From Sedimentisphaerales bacterium (GTDB taxonomy: Bacteria; Planctomycetota; Phycisphaerae; Sedimentisphaerales; Anaerobacaceae), in assembly GCA_016931715.1 (NCBI GenBank), contig JAFGEF010000040.1:45379-109378 (forward strand): DNA of 64,000 bases. The letters run 5' to 3'. The notes below the pieces were generated by a model. That model did no database searches, was not told where the DNA came from, and was given only the letters and a program-made list of their open reading frames with translations. The position numbers and the translations under genes are program-made. Positions within the stretch are counted from its first letter, which is position 1, and every line of letters starts with the position of its first letter. Of the stretch, positions 45,709 through 54,541 are shown piece after piece.

Positions 45709-46275
45709 TTATGTTTGCTGCCGGCGGGAATTATAAATCAATCCGCCTTTTTTTGGGTAATCGGTTAAAACAGTTTTTGCATGTTCCCGCATGACATCAT
45801 GCACAACTTTTATGCCCCGGCTTTCAAGTGAGCAAATCCAGTCTTTTGGCTTGGGACCTTCATCGAATCCGATTTCACGTGCATCCTCATCCCGAGCGCC
45901 GCATACGACACTTGTTACGCCTGACCAGCATATTGCGCCCAGGCACATGACACATGGCTCAGTGCTTGTCACAAGCTCATACGCTGTCTCTTTTTTCGCA
46001 CCCAGGTCGTAGTGTCCTATTGCATGTTGCGCAAATGTAATTGCAAGAATTTCAGCGTGTGCAATTGAACAGTTTGCAGGTTCCACCTGATTTACTCCGA
46101 CTGCAATTAAACGCCCGCTTTTCTGTTCGAATATTCCCGCCCCAAAAGGTCCCCCGGTTTTATGTTCGACGTTCAGTCTTGAAAGCATGATGACCAGTCG
46201 CATACGCTCTTCGATGGATGGGAACACTTTTTCTGAGTTGCAAAGAAAGCTTTCAACCCATAGCGGCAAACTCAA
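45709..46275 (-). CDS. Nucleoside deaminase (guanine/tRNA-adenosine deaminase family)
   Basis: A zinc-dependent deaminase fold: AHAEILAI supplies the zinc His and proton-shuttle Glu, and TEPCVMCLGAICWSGV supplies the two zinc cysteines (PCxxC). The C-terminal FDEGPKPKDW region is typical of the nucleoside deaminase group that acts on guanine or related bases. I set the start at TTG 46275 (188 aa), the length of the family, with AGGA upstream. The frame is open to 46392, but that extension contains a perfect TATAAT (46388-46383) and no ribosome site, so it is probably promoter. It sits between two rhamnosidase genes. Confidence 0.85.
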   Translation of the reverse strand: MSLPLWVESFLCNSEKVFPSIEERMRLVIMLSRLNVEHKTGGPFGAGIFEQKSGRLIAVGVNQVEPANCSIAHAEILAITFAQHAIGHYDLGAKKETAYELVTSTEPCVMCLGAICWSGVTSVVCGARDEDAREIGFDEGPKPKDWICSLESRGIKVVHDVMREHAKTVLTDYPKKGGLIYNSRRQQT

Positions 46276-46567
46276 TACTACTTCGTGTCCTCGCAATATA
46301 ATACCTGCCTTTCTGGTCTGCGAATACAAAAGAGCCACGTTAAATATATGACTGCTAACAAACAATGTTATGACTGTGCAATTATAATCCAATATTCATA
46401 GAAAAAAAGGTTAAATTTACTGTCGGTAATTGTTTTCAAAAAGAATGAATCGAAACTTTTTATTGAATGGACCTATATACAAAAGTATAATAGCAAAAAA
46501 TGTACTTTATATTTGATTACTAAAGCAAAATGTAAATACACATATTTTTCAGGGATGAATATAACAA

Positions 46568-49414
46568 ATGAAAAGAATTATACTCTCATATTTTAACATA
46601 TTCCGGCATAAGTATATCCCGTACTGTTACAATGCAATCCCCTTATCGATTCTTTTGATAATTTGTGTAATTATGCAGTCTTGTAACAGAGAAACCTTGT
46701 TACAGGGGACAAGCTGGAGAATTGCACCAACTAATTTACGATGTGAATATCTTAATTCTCCTCTGGGAATTGATGTTAAACAGCCCCGATTAAGCTGGAA
46801 ACTCAAAGCAGCAAACGAGGAGGAACGTGGTCAGCATCAGAGTTCTTATAGAATTCTTGTAGCTGATTCAGAAATGATGCTGGCTCAGAATAAAGGCAGC
46901 CTGTGGGATTCGGGCGAAGTCAAATCAGACCAGTCACAGCTTGTTATTTATAATGGATCACCGCTGTCTTCTGATATGCGCTGTTATTGGAAAGTGCAGG
47001 TGCGCGATGAACTGGGAATTTTATCGCCATGGAGTGAACCGGCACACTGGACAATGGGAATTCTGGATACTTCCGCTTGGACAGCTAAATGGATTGGCAC
47101 AAACCAGAAATTTACAGAAATAAGAAAGGTGCCTCCGGAAGGAAATTATCTTGCTGACCCGTGGCTTCGCAAAGTAATCGACCTGGAAGAAAAGCCTCAG
47201 TGGGCTGTGATTCATATCGCTTCGGTGGGTTACCATGAGCTGTATGTAAATGGTAAAAAAGTAACGGAAGCAGTCCTAATGCCGAGCGTGACAGACCACA
47301 CAAAGCGCGCGCGTTATGTAACTTATAATATTACTGATTATCTGAAAGTCGGCCGTAACGCAATTGGTTTTTGGCTGGGAACCTCCTGGTCTATATTTGC
47401 GGAATATAAGACCGATGATAAGCCTCAATCACCTGTCGTCATTGCTCAAGCGAGTATAGAACTTCCCGGTGGTAAGACTCAAAGTCTAATCACAGATGAA
47501 ACATGGAAAAGCCGTTCCAGCCCCAATGTTCTGCTGGGCGGCTGGAAGTTTATGAACTACGGCGGAGAATATTATGATGCTGGTAAGGAACTGCCGGATT
47601 GGTGCAGTCCTGAACTGGATGATTCAGACTGGGAACAAGTCACAGTTTTTAGCCCAAAACTTATATTATCTGCAGAAATGGTCGAGGCAAACCGTTGTGT
47701 CCAAAAAATAGAACCGATTGCCATCCAGGAAGTCAAAGGTCAGGGATATCGTGTTGACATGGGTGTAAATTGTGCCGGCTTTGTCGAAGTGGATGTTAAG
47801 GGAAAGCCTGGTGACATTATAGAATTGCAGTTTTCGGAAATAGAAAGAACTTTAATGACCCATCAGCTTCACAGTGCTTATCGAATTGGTTCTTCCGGTC
47901 AGGGGACTTTTCGCAATCACTTTAACTATAGTTCAGGACGATGGATTCTAATTAAAGGTTTGAGCTATAAACCGTCTTTGGATGATATTCGCGGCTATCT
48001 GGTTCGGACTGATTATGAACGAGCGGGGTGGTTCGAATCTTCAGACAAACTGCTAAATGATATTTACAACACTACACTGTGGACCTTCGAAAATCTCAGT
48101 TTGGGTGGTTATATAGTTGATTGCCCTCAGCGAGAACGAATGGGCTACGGAGGAGATGCACATGCCACAACACAGACAGGAATGAATAATTATAATCTCG
48201 GGGCTTTTTATACAAAATGGTCACAGGACTGGCGGGATGTCCAGACAAAAGAAAATATAAGCCAGGGCATGGCGGGTGACAATGTACCTAAAGAGGCTGG
48301 GAATCTGCCTCATACTGCTCCAACTTACTGGGGCGGCGGGGGACCAATCTGGAGCGGTTTTTGTATCACTCTGCCATGGTATATATATCAATACTATGGC
48401 GATAAACGTATCCTCGAAGAAAATTTCCTTACGATTCAGAAATGGCTGGAATTTTTGGAAACAAAATCCCAAAATGACATGCTCGTACGCTGGGGAGGTG
48501 ATTGGGACTTTCTTGGTGACTGGCTCTGGCCCGGAGCTATGGGCGTTAACAGCAGAACACGTGAAACGCTATTTTTTAATAACTACTGCTGGATTTATAA
48601 TCTGCAAACTGCGGTAAAGATTGCAAATGCTATTGATAAACAGGACATAGCAGAACAATATAAAAATCGTGCAGATACTGTTTGCAAGGCAGTTCATAAA
48701 GAGTTCTTTAATGCTGAAGAAAACGGTTACGTAAATAATCTGCAGGCATATCTTGCCATTGCGCTTCTGGCGGGATTGCCTCCGGAACAGTTGCGGCCTG
48801 CAGTCTGGAAACGTTTCGAAGATGAAATACTCATCAATCGCAAGGGGCACTTTTGGGGAGGTATCACAGGCGGTTATTTCATTATTAAGAATCTTTTGGA
48901 GTTTGACCGTTCCGATTTGATGCTTGAGATGGCAAGAAAGGAAGATTATCCTGGCTGGGGTGACATGCTTCGTAAAGGAGCTACTACTTTCTGGGAAGGC
49001 TGGGATGGTCAGGGCTCATTACTGCACAGCTCTTATTTATATATTGGCGCCTGGTTTATCGAAGGATTGGCAGGCATAAGACCTGGGCCGGACGGTATGG
49101 GGTATAAACATTTTATAATAAAGCCCGCTGTACCTGCAAATAAAAGTGTTGATTGGGTAACAGCCCGGTTTGAATCCGCTTATGGAACGATTCGAAGCCA
49201 ATGGCAAATTCAAAATGGAATGATTAAGTTTGATGTCACTATCCCGCCTAACACGACCGCAATACTCTATCTTCCGGTCACTGGCCCGAAATCGATTAAA
49301 GAAGGAAATAATCCATTAACAGAAGTTAGGGGTGTAAAATATCTCCGTGAAGAAAAGAAATGTTCAGTACTTGAAGTTCAGTCCGGCCGCTATATATTTG
49401 AAACTCCGTTATAA
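46568..49414 (+). CDS. Alpha-L-rhamnosidase (GH78) lipoprotein, second copy
   Basis: A 948-residue GH78 enzyme. Residues 1-39 contain a lipoprotein signal with IMQSC as lipobox. The first domain (CEYLNSPLGIDVKQPRLSWKL) matches the start of the neighbouring 1259-aa paralogue, but it lacks the concanavalin-like insertion and the Gly/Arg loops. The catalytic barrel contains YIVDCPQRERMGYGGDAH and GATTFWEGWDGQG. The C-terminal domain follows the same FDVTIPPNTTAILYLP pattern as the paralogue. It should release L-rhamnose from glycosides. It is divergent from the deaminase gene; AGGG lies 12 nt upstream of the ATG. Confidence 0.93.
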   Translation: MKRIILSYFNIFRHKYIPYCYNAIPLSILLIICVIMQSCNRETLLQGTSWRIAPTNLRCEYLNSPLGIDVKQPRLSWKLKAANEEERGQHQSSYRILVADSEMMLAQNKGSLWDSGEVKSDQSQLVIYNGSPLSSDMRCYWKVQVRDELGILSPWSEPAHWTMGILDTSAWTAKWIGTNQKFTEIRKVPPEGNYLADPWLRKVIDLEEKPQWAVIHIASVGYHELYVNGKKVTEAVLMPSVTDHTKRARYVTYNITDYLKVGRNAIGFWLGTSWSIFAEYKTDDKPQSPVVIAQASIELPGGKTQSLITDETWKSRSSPNVLLGGWKFMNYGGEYYDAGKELPDWCSPELDDSDWEQVTVFSPKLILSAEMVEANRCVQKIEPIAIQEVKGQGYRVDMGVNCAGFVEVDVKGKPGDIIELQFSEIERTLMTHQLHSAYRIGSSGQGTFRNHFNYSSGRWILIKGLSYKPSLDDIRGYLVRTDYERAGWFESSDKLLNDIYNTTLWTFENLSLGGYIVDCPQRERMGYGGDAHATTQTGMNNYNLGAFYTKWSQDWRDVQTKENISQGMAGDNVPKEAGNLPHTAPTYWGGGGPIWSGFCITLPWYIYQYYGDKRILEENFLTIQKWLEFLETKSQNDMLVRWGGDWDFLGDWLWPGAMGVNSRTRETLFFNNYCWIYNLQTAVKIANAIDKQDIAEQYKNRADTVCKAVHKEFFNAEENGYVNNLQAYLAIALLAGLPPEQLRPAVWKRFEDEILINRKGHFWGGITGGYFIIKNLLEFDRSDLMLEMARKEDYPGWGDMLRKGATTFWEGWDGQGSLLHSSYLYIGAWFIEGLAGIRPGPDGMGYKHFIIKPAVPANKSVDWVTARFESAYGTIRSQWQIQNGMIKFDVTIPPNTTAILYLPVTGPKSIKEGNNPLTEVRGVKYLREEKKCSVLEVQSGRYIFETPL

Positions 49415-49444
49415 AGAGCGTTGTTAACATAAAATTATACTTTA

Positions 49445-51121
49445 TCATCTTTTGATTTTAAGTCGTTTATACTTGCTTCGGCGATGCAGAAGTCTGTCCG
49501 GATTTTCTGCCTGAACCTGTTCCTCATATGCTGCGAAGTTGCCCTGGAACCATTGAGTCTTGCCGTTGCCTTCAAATATCAGCAAGTGAGTGCATATGCG
49601 GTCCAGGAAAAACCTGTCGTGGCTGATTACCATAGCACAGCCCTGGAAATCTATTATCGCCTGCTCGAGGACACGCATGGTATCCACATCGAGATCATTG
49701 GTCGGTTCGTCAAGGAGCAGAAGGTTGCCGCCGCGTCTTAACATCTTTGCCAGATGAATTCTGTTTCTTTCTCCGCCGGAACATTCTGAGACTTTTTTCT
49801 GCTGCTGGGCGCCTCTAAGATTGAATTTTGCAATATAAGCCCTTGAGGAAGTTTCTTTGCCTCCGACGTCAATCATATCTTTGCCTTCTGATATCTCCTC
49901 GAATATTGTTTTATTGCCATCGAGAGCGTCACGATGCTGGTCAACATATCCTATGGATACCGTTGGTCCAATTTCGATTTGACCTGAATCGGGCTGTTCC
50001 TGGCCTGTTATTAATTTAAATAGTGTCGTTTTGCCGATTCCATTAGGTCCGATGACACCGACAATTCCATTCGGCGGCAAATCGAATGAACAGCCGTCAA
50101 TCAGGATATTATCGCCATAAGACTTGGAAACATTCTTAAAAACAAGAACCTTATCACCAAGACGCTGTCCTGAAGGAATTTCTATAAAAAGATTATTGTG
50201 TTTTATATCGCGGGATTGACTTTCCAGCTTTTCATAGGCGTTAATACGTGCCTGGTTTTTCTTGTTACGAGCTTTGACTGAAGTATTTATCCAATCCAAT
50301 TCATGTGCAAGGGTTTTTTGACGCTGGCTTTCTTTCTTTTCCGTTATCCGTAAAATCCCGGCTTTCTGCTTGAGCCATGAAGAATAGTTCCCCTCGAACG
50401 GCAAGCCTAATCCGTTTTCAAGTTCGAGTATCCACTTAGTGATATTGTCCAGAAAATAGCGGTCGTGTGTTACAATGATTACTGTCCCGTGGTACTCTCG
50501 AAGTGCAGATTCGAGCCATTGAACAGTTTCCGCATCAAGATGGTTGGTAGGTTCGTCAAGCAGAAGCAAATCAGGTTTTTCCAAAAGCGCCATGCACAGT
50601 GCTACACGTCTTCGTTCTCCGCCTGAAAGCCGGATTATCGGAGCATTATCGTCCGGCAAAACCATAGCATCTGAAACGATATCCATGAGGCGGTCTGTTT
50701 CCCAGCCATCACAGGCATCAATTTGGTCCTGCAAGGTTCCCATTTCTTCCATCAGTTTATTCATCTGGTCATCCGGAAGAGGTTCCGCAAGCATTTCCGA
50801 GATTTTGTTGAAGCGATCAACCAAATCCAGAGTCGGTTTGATTGCTGTAAGGAGATTCTCTCTGACAGTTTTATCCATTTCGAGCTGCGGCTCCTGGGCA
50901 ACATATCGTATCTTCATTTTCGGCGCCAGTTTTGTATCGCCGTGAAAATCCTTGTCTATGCCTGCCATTATTTTCAGCAGTGTGCTTTTACCGGAGCCGT
51001 TTTCGCCTATTACGCCGATCTTGGCTCCATAGAAGAAAGATAAAGATATATCACGGATAACTTCTTTATCGCCGTATCTTTTACTGACATTGCTCATTTC
51101 AAATATAAATTTTGGGGGCAT
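49445..51121 (-). CDS. ettA: Energy-dependent translational throttle protein EttA (ABC-F)
   Basis: A 558-residue ABC-F ATPase. The ATG at 51121 follows AAGGAA by 9 nt (a TTG two codons earlier is not needed). It has two ATPase domains: GENGSGKSTLL, ABC signature LSGGERRRVAL and LLDEPTNHLD; then GPNGIGKTTLF, CSGGERNRIHL and LLDEPTNDLDV. The linker contains the EttA-type arm and P-site tip region (LDWINTSVKARNKKNQAR). It binds the ribosomal E site and gates the first elongation step according to the ATP/ADP ratio. No partner gene is needed. Confidence 0.95.
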   Translation of the reverse strand: MPPKFIFEMSNVSKRYGDKEVIRDISLSFFYGAKIGVIGENGSGKSTLLKIMAGIDKDFHGDTKLAPKMKIRYVAQEPQLEMDKTVRENLLTAIKPTLDLVDRFNKISEMLAEPLPDDQMNKLMEEMGTLQDQIDACDGWETDRLMDIVSDAMVLPDDNAPIIRLSGGERRRVALCMALLEKPDLLLLDEPTNHLDAETVQWLESALREYHGTVIIVTHDRYFLDNITKWILELENGLGLPFEGNYSSWLKQKAGILRITEKKESQRQKTLAHELDWINTSVKARNKKNQARINAYEKLESQSRDIKHNNLFIEIPSGQRLGDKVLVFKNVSKSYGDNILIDGCSFDLPPNGIVGVIGPNGIGKTTLFKLITGQEQPDSGQIEIGPTVSIGYVDQHRDALDGNKTIFEEISEGKDMIDVGGKETSSRAYIAKFNLRGAQQQKKVSECSGGERNRIHLAKMLRRGGNLLLLDEPTNDLDVDTMRVLEQAIIDFQGCAMVISHDRFFLDRICTHLLIFEGNGKTQWFQGNFAAYEEQVQAENPDRLLHRRSKYKRLKIKR

Positions 51122-51197
51122 ATACAATCATTCCTTTTTTAAGTTTTATAACAGCAGATATTGCATCACAGTAATTCAATTAATGTAAATAATATAA

Positions 51198-51434
51198 AGC
51201 AAATCCCAAGAGCCTGTAAAGAATAATCATGGCTCATCGAGAGGAGATGAAGAGCCGCATTTCTGGTCGTACTATGATGACTATGGCCGCATGGTGGCAC
51301 TGCTTTGTCACAATAACGATTTGGGTGATGGCTGGGAGCGAGAAGGTGAAAATATAAAATACTTCCGTGAATGTTCAGAAAAACACTCATACCCGATGGG
51401 TATCAATGTTATAGTCTATGTCATGTCACATTAA
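51198..51434 (+). pseudogene. C-terminal remnant of a DUF4159-type gene
   Basis: A 78-codon frame with no start codon near its beginning reads (from ~51246) DEEPHFWSYYDDYGRMVALL, then CHNNDLGDGWEREGEN, then ECSEKHSYPMGINVIVYVMSH and a stop. The 'GRMVALLxHNNDLGDGWE...YPMGINVIVYxMSH' ending is the usual C-terminus of DUF4159 proteins, which are common in planctomycetes. The rest of the gene is missing: the frame is closed by a stop at 51195, and ettA lies beyond. It is a decayed or truncated copy. Confidence 0.6.
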
Positions 51435-51490
51435 TGCAGACTCACGTCGCAGAAATATTTTACTTCCGGAAATCAGGAGCTGCCGGTTGT

Positions 51491-52420
51491 TTATTCCCCT
51501 GTGTCCAGGCCCCACTTTTTGAAATACTCCTTGTAGAAGGGCGGCTGTTGGAAATCACCTTTCACTTCGCGGCCGAAACTGCGATAGCCCATGCCCATCC
51601 TATCGTAGTGGTAAATCCCATCCATCAGTTCTTCCATTCTTCCCGTCGGGATTGAAAACATCATTTCATCGTCTCCGACTCCGCCTCTTTCGAATTCACC
51701 GGGATCAGGCACGGTCACTTTGCATTCTCCAGTTAACAATGAAGGAACGACAGAGTGCACGCAGGACCACAGCGGATCGAGGGTGGAGGTGACACGATAC
51801 CCGTTTTTACGCATCATGCAAAACAGCATGTGGCGCAACTGCGTTGCATTGCAGTAAATCACTATCAGGTCCGGGACGTAATTCGCTTTATGCAGTGGGC
51901 CCAGCACCATCCCGGCGTACTTGCCGTAAGGCAGCCTGGGCATGGAGTTGTTGCGTTCCTTTGCGGCTTCTTTGTTCTGAATGAAAAAGTCGCTGCCGGC
52001 TCCCTTCAGAAAATCTTCGGGAGGTTCCTTAAGCCCGTAGCCGATAATAGGTTCGAAGCACCAGTGGTCCTCGACGAACATGGCCAGTGTCGTTCCGCGC
52101 CAGCGTACAATGCTGAATGCCTGGCAGGCGGAATAATGCTCTTTAAGGTCCTTTTTCGGCCTGACCGCTCCACGCGGAATCTCGCTTTCGTCTTTCAGCA
52201 TTTTTATTGATATTGGATACGTTCTCAATACAAGCATATTTAATAGATCCGAACCGTACTTGTTCATCGTTTCTACAGACGTCAATGTTTTACCTCCATC
52301 TTGTACAGCGGCTTGAGCCATATTTGCAAAACCGACCGAACCTGTGACAGCAGCGGCAGCAGTTCCAGCTAAAAAGCTTCTTCGCTTCAATCCTTTTGGT
52401 TCAATCTTCATAGAGCACAT
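51491..52420 (-). CDS. Tat-exported DUF169 protein
   Basis: A 309-residue protein with a twin-arginine signal (GLKRRSFLAGTAAAAVTGSVG) and cleavage near AQAA. The mature part matches DUF169: LRTYPISIKMLKDESEIPRGAVRP, CQAFSIVRWRG, EDHWCFEPIIGYGL, YCNATQLRHML, PSLLTGEC, and CIxxPxxGRMEEL-like FSIPTGRMEEL. Most DUF169 proteins are cytoplasmic, so a Tat-exported version suggests a folded, cofactor-containing periplasmic protein. The cysteines in EDHWC and CNAT may bind a metal. A strong AAGGAGG lies 6 nt before the ATG. Confidence 0.88.
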   Translation of the reverse strand: MCSMKIEPKGLKRRSFLAGTAAAAVTGSVGFANMAQAAVQDGGKTLTSVETMNKYGSDLLNMLVLRTYPISIKMLKDESEIPRGAVRPKKDLKEHYSACQAFSIVRWRGTTLAMFVEDHWCFEPIIGYGLKEPPEDFLKGAGSDFFIQNKEAAKERNNSMPRLPYGKYAGMVLGPLHKANYVPDLIVIYCNATQLRHMLFCMMRKNGYRVTSTLDPLWSCVHSVVPSLLTGECKVTVPDPGEFERGGVGDDEMMFSIPTGRMEELMDGIYHYDRMGMGYRSFGREVKGDFQQPPFYKEYFKKWGLDTGE

Positions 52421-52531
52421 AATGTTCCTCCTTACTTTTTAGTCCTATGGTTTCTGTAAACAGTCTAAAAAGATATACTTAATATTTGATTATGTCAAGT
52501 ATATAATTTGAATACTCGTTGCTCGAGACAG

Positions 52532-52819
52532 CTATGATGATTCTAATGTTCTGCGTTCCCTTAGTATCTCTCTTCCAAGAAACAGCTTCACTAAACTTTG
52601 GTAAGGAATATCCTTCTTATGAGCAAGAATCTTCAATTGCTCAAGCATATTTTCAGGAAGCCTGATGGAGATTGATTTCATTGTAGGTTTTAGATTCGGG
52701 AAAGCACCTTCTTGAGCCGAATTGAGGTCCATAAAATCCAAAGGAGAATTCTTCGCCCAAAACTCCCGCTCCTGGTCTTCGTTTTCGAATAGAGGTATTT
52801 TTTTACGCGCTTTTTTCAT
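52532..52819 (-). CDS. CopG/BrnA-like ribbon-helix-helix antitoxin, no partner visible
   Basis: A 95-residue protein from ATG 52819 (an upstream TTG is not supported). The N-terminal KKIPLFENEDQEREFWAKNSPLDF and C-terminal SISIRLPENMLEQLKILAHKKDIPYQSLVKLFL match the CopG antitoxin family of type II TA systems: the beta strand binds DNA and the N-terminal segment binds toxin. A BrnT-like toxin gene would be expected just upstream. There, only an unrelated 111-residue gene is found, so this is an orphan antitoxin or part of an unrecognised pair. Confidence 0.85.
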   Translation of the reverse strand: MKKARKKIPLFENEDQEREFWAKNSPLDFMDLNSAQEGAFPNLKPTMKSISIRLPENMLEQLKILAHKKDIPYQSLVKLFLGREILRERRTLESS

Positions 52820-52873
52820 AATATCTTCTGAAAACAAAAAATTTTCCGCACCCTTTTAATTTCTCTGTTTTGA

Positions 52874-53209
52874 TCATGAAATACATTTTTTAAAAAAAGC
52901 CCTCGCTGCACTTGAAAGCATACCGGCTTCTTTTTCTTTCCCATCTTCTTTTAATGAAATTGACCCAGCCATTAATACCCCATTAACCATATCAATATTT
53001 AAGGGCTGATTCTTGAAATTTCCATCTTGGATCATAAAGCTATCAATATCAATTTCGTCCTCTGATTTCAATTGAAAGCACAAGCACCATCCTTCAAATT
53101 TATTAATTGGCTTAAGACCACCCAGTATCCCTTTTTTATATAGGATAAACTCCAAGCTTACAAAATCATTTTCCCAAGAGTAGTTTGATACTGCAATTTT
53201 ATATTTCAT
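52874..53209 (-). CDS. Hypothetical protein beside the CopG antitoxin
   Basis: A 111-residue protein with a good ribosome site (AAGGGA 4 nt before the ATG). It is mostly beta-strand: KIAVSNYSWENDFVSLEFILYKKG, then FEGWCLCFQLKSEDEIDID and NGVLMAGSISLKEDGK, with a short Ala/Lys-rich C-terminal helix. There is no signal peptide or membrane helix. I do not recognise it. It lies 54 bp upstream of the CopG-like gene in the same direction, so the two might be co-transcribed. Confidence 0.55.
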   Translation of the reverse strand: MKYKIAVSNYSWENDFVSLEFILYKKGILGGLKPINKFEGWCLCFQLKSEDEIDIDSFMIQDGNFKNQPLNIDMVNGVLMAGSISLKEDGKEKEAGMLSSAARAFFKKCIS

Positions 53210-53489
53210 TTTTCCCTTAACATAACATGATATTATATGTTTTCCCGATAATATTACTTATTAAAAAATATTATATCCAGAATGTTTATCTTGACAAGCG
53301 TTTTTATACTGTGTAAGCATTATTCCGATTCAATAATATTCCCAAAGAAAGTAAAAACCAGCTTGATTTTATTCCCTGTCAAATAAAGAGCTAATCACTT
53401 CCGTTCTTCCCTCGACACTTCGGTTATTACTCATTGCAAGCTTGGCTCAAATCAAAAAAATACCAGATACTTTAATTCTTCCTAATGAT

Positions 53490-54236
53490 TTATTTGCTGC
53501 CATTTGGCATATCCATTTTCTTCATACTTGTTCTTAGGCATTCACCAAACACATCATAAATAAACACACAATTCGTTAAAATATGAATACTATCGAAGGT
53601 GCGTTGCTTGAAACATGTCTGACTATAATTGTGTCTTAATAATGGAATCGCTTTCTCATCATCTTTTACAAAGTCGACAGGGCTGTCGTCTTCAACAAAA
53701 AGAACATTTTTTGATCTGATTTCGAAATGAGGTTTGTTCAATAAACCTGTTTTGCTTCTGATGGCGTTTAACATTATTTCAGCCCATTCTTGCTCTGTTT
53801 GATTGTCACCCCACCCCACGCCTTTTAGATCATCATTGGGATGGATAATGCCTTTATCCGATTCTAATTTGGGTATATTTTCAAAAGGAGAGTAATGGCA
53901 AAGTTCAATAAGGCTTCCTTCAGGGTGTTTTTTAAACTCCGATTCAGCTATTTTGAAAGATTCTTGTGTTGCTCTTGTATGCTCAATACCAATTTTGTGA
54001 TTTGCACTCTTATGATAATACTCAAAGTCTGGAGATTCTCTACAAGTAATACTTATAGGAAGCTGCAACCTGTTCATCTTGTAGCATCCCACGATAAAGA
54101 TATAAGCGCAAAAGACTTCATGTATTTTCGAAGTTGTCTTTTCAGGAAAAGTAAAATTCCGCAAATGATTGACAATCTCCTGCAAATCATCTTCCGTTCT
54201 AATAGAAATATCGTTTGTGGTTTCGTCGAATAGCAT
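53490..54236 (-). CDS. Unknown protein with a PD-(D/E)xK-like signature
   Basis: A 248-residue soluble protein with no recognised family. The segment SPDFEYYHKSANHKIGIEHTRAT has the spacing of a PD-(D/E)xK nuclease core (P-D, then a beta strand I-G-I-E-H-T), as in some restriction-like and DUF nucleases. The rest is mixed alpha/beta (EVFCAYIFIVGCYKMNRL; IEIRSKNVLFVEDDSPVDF). No RBS is seen before ATG 54236 (bases ATAGAG). It may be a defence or mobile-element nuclease, but that is inference from one motif. Confidence 0.55.
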   Translation of the reverse strand: MLFDETTNDISIRTEDDLQEIVNHLRNFTFPEKTTSKIHEVFCAYIFIVGCYKMNRLQLPISITCRESPDFEYYHKSANHKIGIEHTRATQESFKIAESEFKKHPEGSLIELCHYSPFENIPKLESDKGIIHPNDDLKGVGWGDNQTEQEWAEIMLNAIRSKTGLLNKPHFEIRSKNVLFVEDDSPVDFVKDDEKAIPLLRHNYSQTCFKQRTFDSIHILTNCVFIYDVFGECLRTSMKKMDMPNGSK

Positions 54237-54430
54237 CTCTATTATCTTAACTAAAATATTATTCTATGGTTTCCGTGTAATATTAAAGACTATGGTGTTT
54301 AATCAAAGCAAGCTCGCATCATATCTGTATTTTACTTTGGGGATCTATGAACTGCAAGGGCAATTGAAACATTTTTTAGAGTATGATTGCTCTATTGCCA
54401 TTTTATAACTGTACACATAGGATATGACTT

Positions 54431-54497
54431 TGTCATTCCCGTGAAAACGGGAATCCAGTTTTAAAACTATAGATTTCGCATCAAGTGCAGAATGACA
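54431..54497. repeat. TCATTCCCG...GAATGACA palindromic repeat
   Basis: CATTCCCGTGAAAACGGGAATCC is a stem-loop, and the outer ends TGTCATTC (54431-54438) and GAATGACA (54490-54497) are inverted copies. This resembles the widely distributed 'GTCATTCCCGCGAAAGCGGGAATCC' elements. It sits in the 305-bp gap between two genes on the minus strand; I see no gene there. Confidence 0.6.
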
Positions 54498-54541
54498 ACC
54501 GTACGTTTTAGCAAAAAATTGTTCTTCCGTTAACTCTTATA

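Noticed and set aside
46275..46392. N-terminal extension of the nucleoside deaminase to 46392
   Set aside because: It adds a hydrophobic stretch not found in the family, starts with TTG without a ribosome site, and contains a perfect TATAAT.
48025..48045. GGTTCGAATC that resembles a tRNA T-arm
   Set aside because: It lies inside the rhamnosidase coding sequence and no acceptor or anticodon stem can be built around it. No tRNA was found in any gap.
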